Assembly (NCBI GenBank): GCA_946183385.1
Contig: CAMHBN010000014.1
Location: 1 to 15,477, forward strand
Direction of reading: 5' to 3'
Source: an uncultured Ruminococcus sp.
GTDB lineage: Bacteria; Bacillota; Clostridia; Oscillospirales; Ruminococcaceae
Length of the DNA stretch: 15,477 nucleotides
Shown here piece by piece: positions 13,215 through 15,477 of this stretch. Numbering within the stretch: the stretch's first letter is position 1; each line of letters opens with the position of its first letter. The position numbers and the translations under genes are program-made. The notes under the pieces were generated by a model. The model had not been told where the DNA came from. It saw only the letters and a list, made by a program, of their open reading frames with translations, and ran no database searches.

Positions 13215-13414
13215 TTTTGTAAGGGCTCTGCCCTTGACCCGCCGGGACTCTGTCCCAGACCCTGCCAAAGGGTGACTCCCCGCAGTGCGGGGAGATGTCA
13301 GCGAAGCTGACAGAGGGGACGGGCTGTTCAGTAGCCCTTTGGAATCCAGCTACGTTGCCGCTCGCAAGCTCGCTTACCCTGTACGTAAGGCTCAGTCTGC
13401 TTTCGGCGGGTAAC
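13215..13414 (-). repeat. Composite palindromic repeat element 4 (A, inverted C, B on the minus strand)
   Basis: On the minus strand it starts GTTACCCGCCGAAAGC, runs through module A (13340-13414) and an inverted module C (13272-13326), and ends with the B hairpin AAGGGC-AGA-GCCCTT (13221-13235). This is the layout of element 1 without element 1's extra B block. Module C here has CTCCCCGCAGTGCGGGGAG and TGTCAGCGAAGCTGACA. Both stems differ from other copies by paired changes. Confidence 0.8.
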
Positions 13415-13468
13415 AATCGCGGGAATAAACTAAAAGTCCGTTTTAGGAAACGAGTTTACGAGTGTCCT

Positions 13469-13495
13469 CGCGATTCGGCAGCGCGGACACCGCGC
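13469..13495 (+). repeat. 27-base GC-rich hairpin repeat, copy 2
   Basis: CGCGATTCGGCAG then CGCGGACACCGCGC; 25 of 27 bases match the minus strand of 4463-4489. It is followed by TTTCGGCGGGTAAC (13498-13511), a fragment of the module A end, as if elements had been inserted or lost next to each other. Confidence 0.6.
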
Positions 13496-13518
13496 CTTTC
13501 GGCGGGTAACAAAATGCA

Positions 13519-13544
13519 GCGGGCGGCGAGACGCCGCCCCTACA
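13519..13544 (-). repeat. Module D, copy 6, abutting the fruK stop
   Basis: On the minus strand TGTAGGGGCGGCG-TCT-CGCCGCCC: 8-bp perfect arms. It begins directly at the fruK stop codon (13545-13547). A short T run (TTTTG) follows about ten bases later, so it might act as a weak terminator. Confidence 0.65.
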
Positions 13545-14441
13545 TCATAATTGCGCCATCAGCTCGTCGATAAGCGGCTTCTTCGCGAGCCAGTCCGAGA
13601 AGGCTGTTGCTCCGCCGCAAGCCGTGCCGAGCTTCAATGCGTACTCGTATCCGTTCGGCAGACCCGCTACAAAACCCGCGAGCATTGAATCGCCCGCGCC
13701 TACCGAGTTGACAAGCTCGCCCTTGCAGGCTCCGCACCTGTGGAACTGACCGCTCTCGTCGAGCAGCAGCGCCCCTTTCTCCGCCATGGACACAAGCACG
13801 TTGCGGGCGCCCATATCATGCAGTTTCTTCGCACAGTCAGCAATGTCGTCCTCGCTCTCAAGCTTCACACCGAACATCTCCTCAAGCTCGAAATTGTTCG
13901 GCTTGATGAGGAACGGGCGGTATTTCAGCACATTCAGCAGGAGCTCGCCCGTCGCGTCAACGACAGTGATGATGTCCCTGCCCGCGAGCCTGCCCAGTAT
14001 GCGCTCGTACATATCGGACGGCAGGCTGCTCGGTATGCTGCCGGCGAGTATCAGCGTGTCGCCGTCTTCGAGGCGGTCGAGCTTCGCGAAGAGCTCGTCT
14101 ATCGCGTGTTCGTCTATCGCGGGACCCTGACCGTTCAGCTCGGTCTCGGCGTCCGTCTTTATCTTGACATTTATGCGGGAGTTGCCGCTTTTCAGGCGCA
14201 CGAAGTCCGCCTCGATGCCCATCGAGCAGACCCCTCGCTCGATAGCTATGCCCGTGAAGCCCGCCGTAAAGCCGAGAACTATCGACTGCACCCCGAGCTC
14301 CGCAAGCACCGCCGAGACATTTATCCCCTTGCCGCCGATGTATATCTCCTCGCGTGCCGAGCGGTTGATGCCGCCCGTTTTCAGTCCGTCGGTGTGGACT
14401 ACGTAGTCTATCGCGGGATTGAATGTTACCGTATATACCAT
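13545..14441 (-). CDS. fruK: 1-phosphofructokinase (PfkB/ribokinase family)
   Basis: A 298-residue sugar-phosphate kinase. It begins YTVTFNPAIDYVV (3-15), typical of the FruK/LacC branch. It has IGGKGINVSAVLAELG (35-50), the LAGSIPSSLP loop (132-141), KPNNFELEEMFG (180-191) and the C-terminal signature NSVGAGDSMLAGF (245-257) with the catalytic base Asp251. The likely reaction is fructose 1-phosphate to fructose 1,6-bisphosphate; tagatose-6-phosphate kinase is a close alternative that sequence alone does not exclude. GGAG lies seven bases before the ATG. No PTS gene is present on this side, but an operator-like dyad lies in the leader and a protein with a sugar-binding fold is divergently encoded. 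Confidence 0.92.
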   Translation of the reverse strand: MVYTVTFNPAIDYVVHTDGLKTGGINRSAREEIYIGGKGINVSAVLAELGVQSIVLGFTAGFTGIAIERGVCSMGIEADFVRLKSGNSRINVKIKTDAETELNGQGPAIDEHAIDELFAKLDRLEDGDTLILAGSIPSSLPSDMYERILGRLAGRDIITVVDATGELLLNVLKYRPFLIKPNNFELEEMFGVKLESEDDIADCAKKLHDMGARNVLVSMAEKGALLLDESGQFHRCGACKGELVNSVGAGDSMLAGFVAGLPNGYEYALKLGTACGGATAFSDWLAKKPLIDELMAQL

Positions 14442-14464
14442 ATCATCGCTCCAAAACTGTAATT

Positions 14465-14480
14465 GGTCATAGCTTTGACC
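14465..14480. promoter_or_regulatory. Operator-like dyad in the fruK leader
   Basis: GGTCATAGCTTTGACC is a 16-base palindrome with a single mismatched pair. It begins about nine bases after the -10 box, covering the expected transcription start, a common place for a repressor site. Confidence 0.5.
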
Positions 14481-14488
14481 TCAATAAT

Positions 14489-14517
14489 ATTATAGAACTA
14501 ATAAGCCGATGTGTCAA
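14489..14517 (-). promoter_or_regulatory. Perfect consensus promoter of fruK
   Basis: On the minus strand TTGACA (14512-14517) and TATAAT (14489-14494) with a 17-base spacer match the consensus at all twelve positions. Confidence 0.88.
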
Positions 14518-14623
14518 GAAAAAGCTCCCTCCGTGCGGAACAGAGAAATAATTACACACCATTTTGCTCGGAATAAAAAACTCATTTTTTGAGCTTTCGG
14601 TGGATAAAAAACGGAGTTTTCTA

Positions 14624-14652
14624 TTGATTTTCTTGCGGAAATATACTATAAT
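14624..14652 (+). promoter_or_regulatory. Promoter of the sugar-binding sensor gene
   Basis: TTGATT (14624-14629) and TATAAT (14647-14652) are spaced 17 bases. GGAGGTG lies five bases before the ATG at 14681. Confidence 0.75.
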
Positions 14653-14680
14653 AAATATATACGACCACGGAGGTGACACT

Positions 14681-15477
14681 ATGAGTTTAAAACGTCCCAT
14701 AATCGCTGTTATCACCGCTCTCGCAAACGGCTTTGCGGAAAAGGAGCTGATCGGCGGTATCATCTCGGAAAACAGGAAAAACGGCTACAATACCGTCGTT
14801 TTCTCGAATATATACAACATCTTTGAACCTGTCGATGACCTGCTTAGCGAGCAGAAGATATACGACTTCGTGCGCTCGCCCGATATCAGCGGCATCATAC
14901 TCCTGTGCGAGTCGTTCGTGGAGGCTAATAGCCGCAGACGTATCGCGGGTCTGCTCGCGGACACAGGCGTTCCCGTCGTCGGTATAGGCACCAGCCTCCC
15001 CGAATTCGACACCCTCAGCTACGACCTGATAAACTCCGACGACAAAGCTGACCTCGAGGAGCTGACCTCCCACCTTATCGAGGAGCACGGCTTCACCGAC
15101 ATCGACCTGCTGACGGGCGTTTGGGAAGTCGAGTCGTCACGCAGCCGCGCCGAGGGCTACCTCAGCGCACTTGAAGCACACGGTATCGCTCCCGACAGGA
15201 AAAAGGTGTTCATCGGCGACTACTGGTACTCCTCGGGAGAAAATCTCGCCGACCGCTATATCAGCGGAGAGCTGAAGTTCCCGCAGGCTGTGATATGTGC
15301 CAACGATATGATGGCTTACGGTATGCTGCGCCGCTTCTCCGAGGCAGGCGTACAGGTGCCCGAGCAGGTCACCGTGGTGAGCTACGAATACTCCGATATA
15401 AGGATATTCTATACGCCCGCGCTGACCTCGCTGCACAAGGATCGCTGCGCTCTCGGCGTCTCTGCCGCAAAGCGTCT
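14681..15477 (+). CDS. LacI/periplasmic-binding-type sensor domain protein, N-terminal part (3' end outside window)
   Basis: 265 codons are visible with no stop. The protein starts MSLKRPIIAVITAL and goes straight into a type I periplasmic-binding fold: first strand and helix (GGIISENRKNGYNTVVFSN, about 24-42), SGIILL (about 74-79), GVPVVGIGT, then the LacI-family markers RAEGYLSALEAHGI and PQAVICANDMMAYGMLRRF followed by VPEQVTVVSYEYSD. There is no signal peptide and no N-terminal helix-turn-helix, so it is a cytoplasmic ligand sensor and not a LacI repressor. In related ruminococci this domain is often fused to a GGDEF diguanylate cyclase or another output domain; the output here lies beyond the window. 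It is transcribed divergently from fruK, 239 bases apart, each with its own promoter. Confidence 0.85.
   Translation, partial: MSLKRPIIAVITALANGFAEKELIGGIISENRKNGYNTVVFSNIYNIFEPVDDLLSEQKIYDFVRSPDISGIILLCESFVEANSRRRIAGLLADTGVPVVGIGTSLPEFDTLSYDLINSDDKADLEELTSHLIEEHGFTDIDLLTGVWEVESSRSRAEGYLSALEAHGIAPDRKKVFIGDYWYSSGENLADRYISGELKFPQAVICANDMMAYGMLRRFSEAGVQVPEQVTVVSYEYSDIRIFYTPALTSLHKDRCALGVSAAKR

Noticed and set aside
14681..15477. LacI-family transcriptional repressor
   Set aside because: The visible start (MSLKRPIIAVITAL) goes directly into the ligand-binding fold; the 50-60 residue helix-turn-helix and hinge of LacI proteins are absent, and no upstream in-frame extension with a ribosome site was found.

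Overview
The window most resembles a gut or rumen Ruminococcus-type firmicute. The evidence is a secreted hydrolase with a Thr-rich linker and a dockerin-like C-terminus, a VTC-domain/DUF4956/lipoprotein cluster, a free-standing type IV pilin, TTGACA/TATAAT promoters with 17-bp spacers, AGGAGG-type ribosome binding sites, and GC-rich genes separated by AT-rich spacers. The genus is an inference from gene content; there is no rRNA in the window.

Left part (1-5608). A minus-strand operon runs from a VTC (CYTH-like, polyphosphate-polymerase family) protein through a DUF4956 membrane protein to a secreted lipoprotein cut by the window edge. Upstream of it lie three independent units. These are a secreted SGNH hydrolase with a degenerate dockerin (minus), a type IV pilin with a perfect consensus promoter and its own terminator (minus), and a plus-strand membrane protein with a coiled coil and a zinc ribbon that ends in a strong terminator.

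Right part (5870-13180) is a thiamine-biosynthesis locus, all minus strand. The order of transcription is TPP riboswitch with intrinsic terminator, thiS, thiF, thiG, a gap, thiH, tenI, a thiE-thiD fusion, a gap, then thiC. Together the genes make the thiazole (ThiS/F/G/H, TenI), make and phosphorylate the pyrimidine (ThiC, ThiD) and join them (ThiE). Upstream lies a 1-phosphofructokinase gene (minus) with a consensus promoter and an operator-like dyad. Divergent from it is the start of a plus-strand protein with a LacI-type sugar-binding fold but no DNA-binding domain.

The most unusual structure is in the gaps of the right half. Four noncoding blocks (5624-5869, 7296-7785, 11121-11412, 13215-13544) are built almost entirely from a few recurrent palindromic modules, here called A, B, C and D. 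Module copies differ by paired substitutions that keep the hairpins. In all four places where a minus-strand gene in this half is followed by a gap, a module begins within 0-2 bases of the stop codon. A possible further D copy sits between the only good Shine-Dalgarno and the start codon of the VTC gene. No transposase, tRNA, rRNA or CRISPR array was seen.
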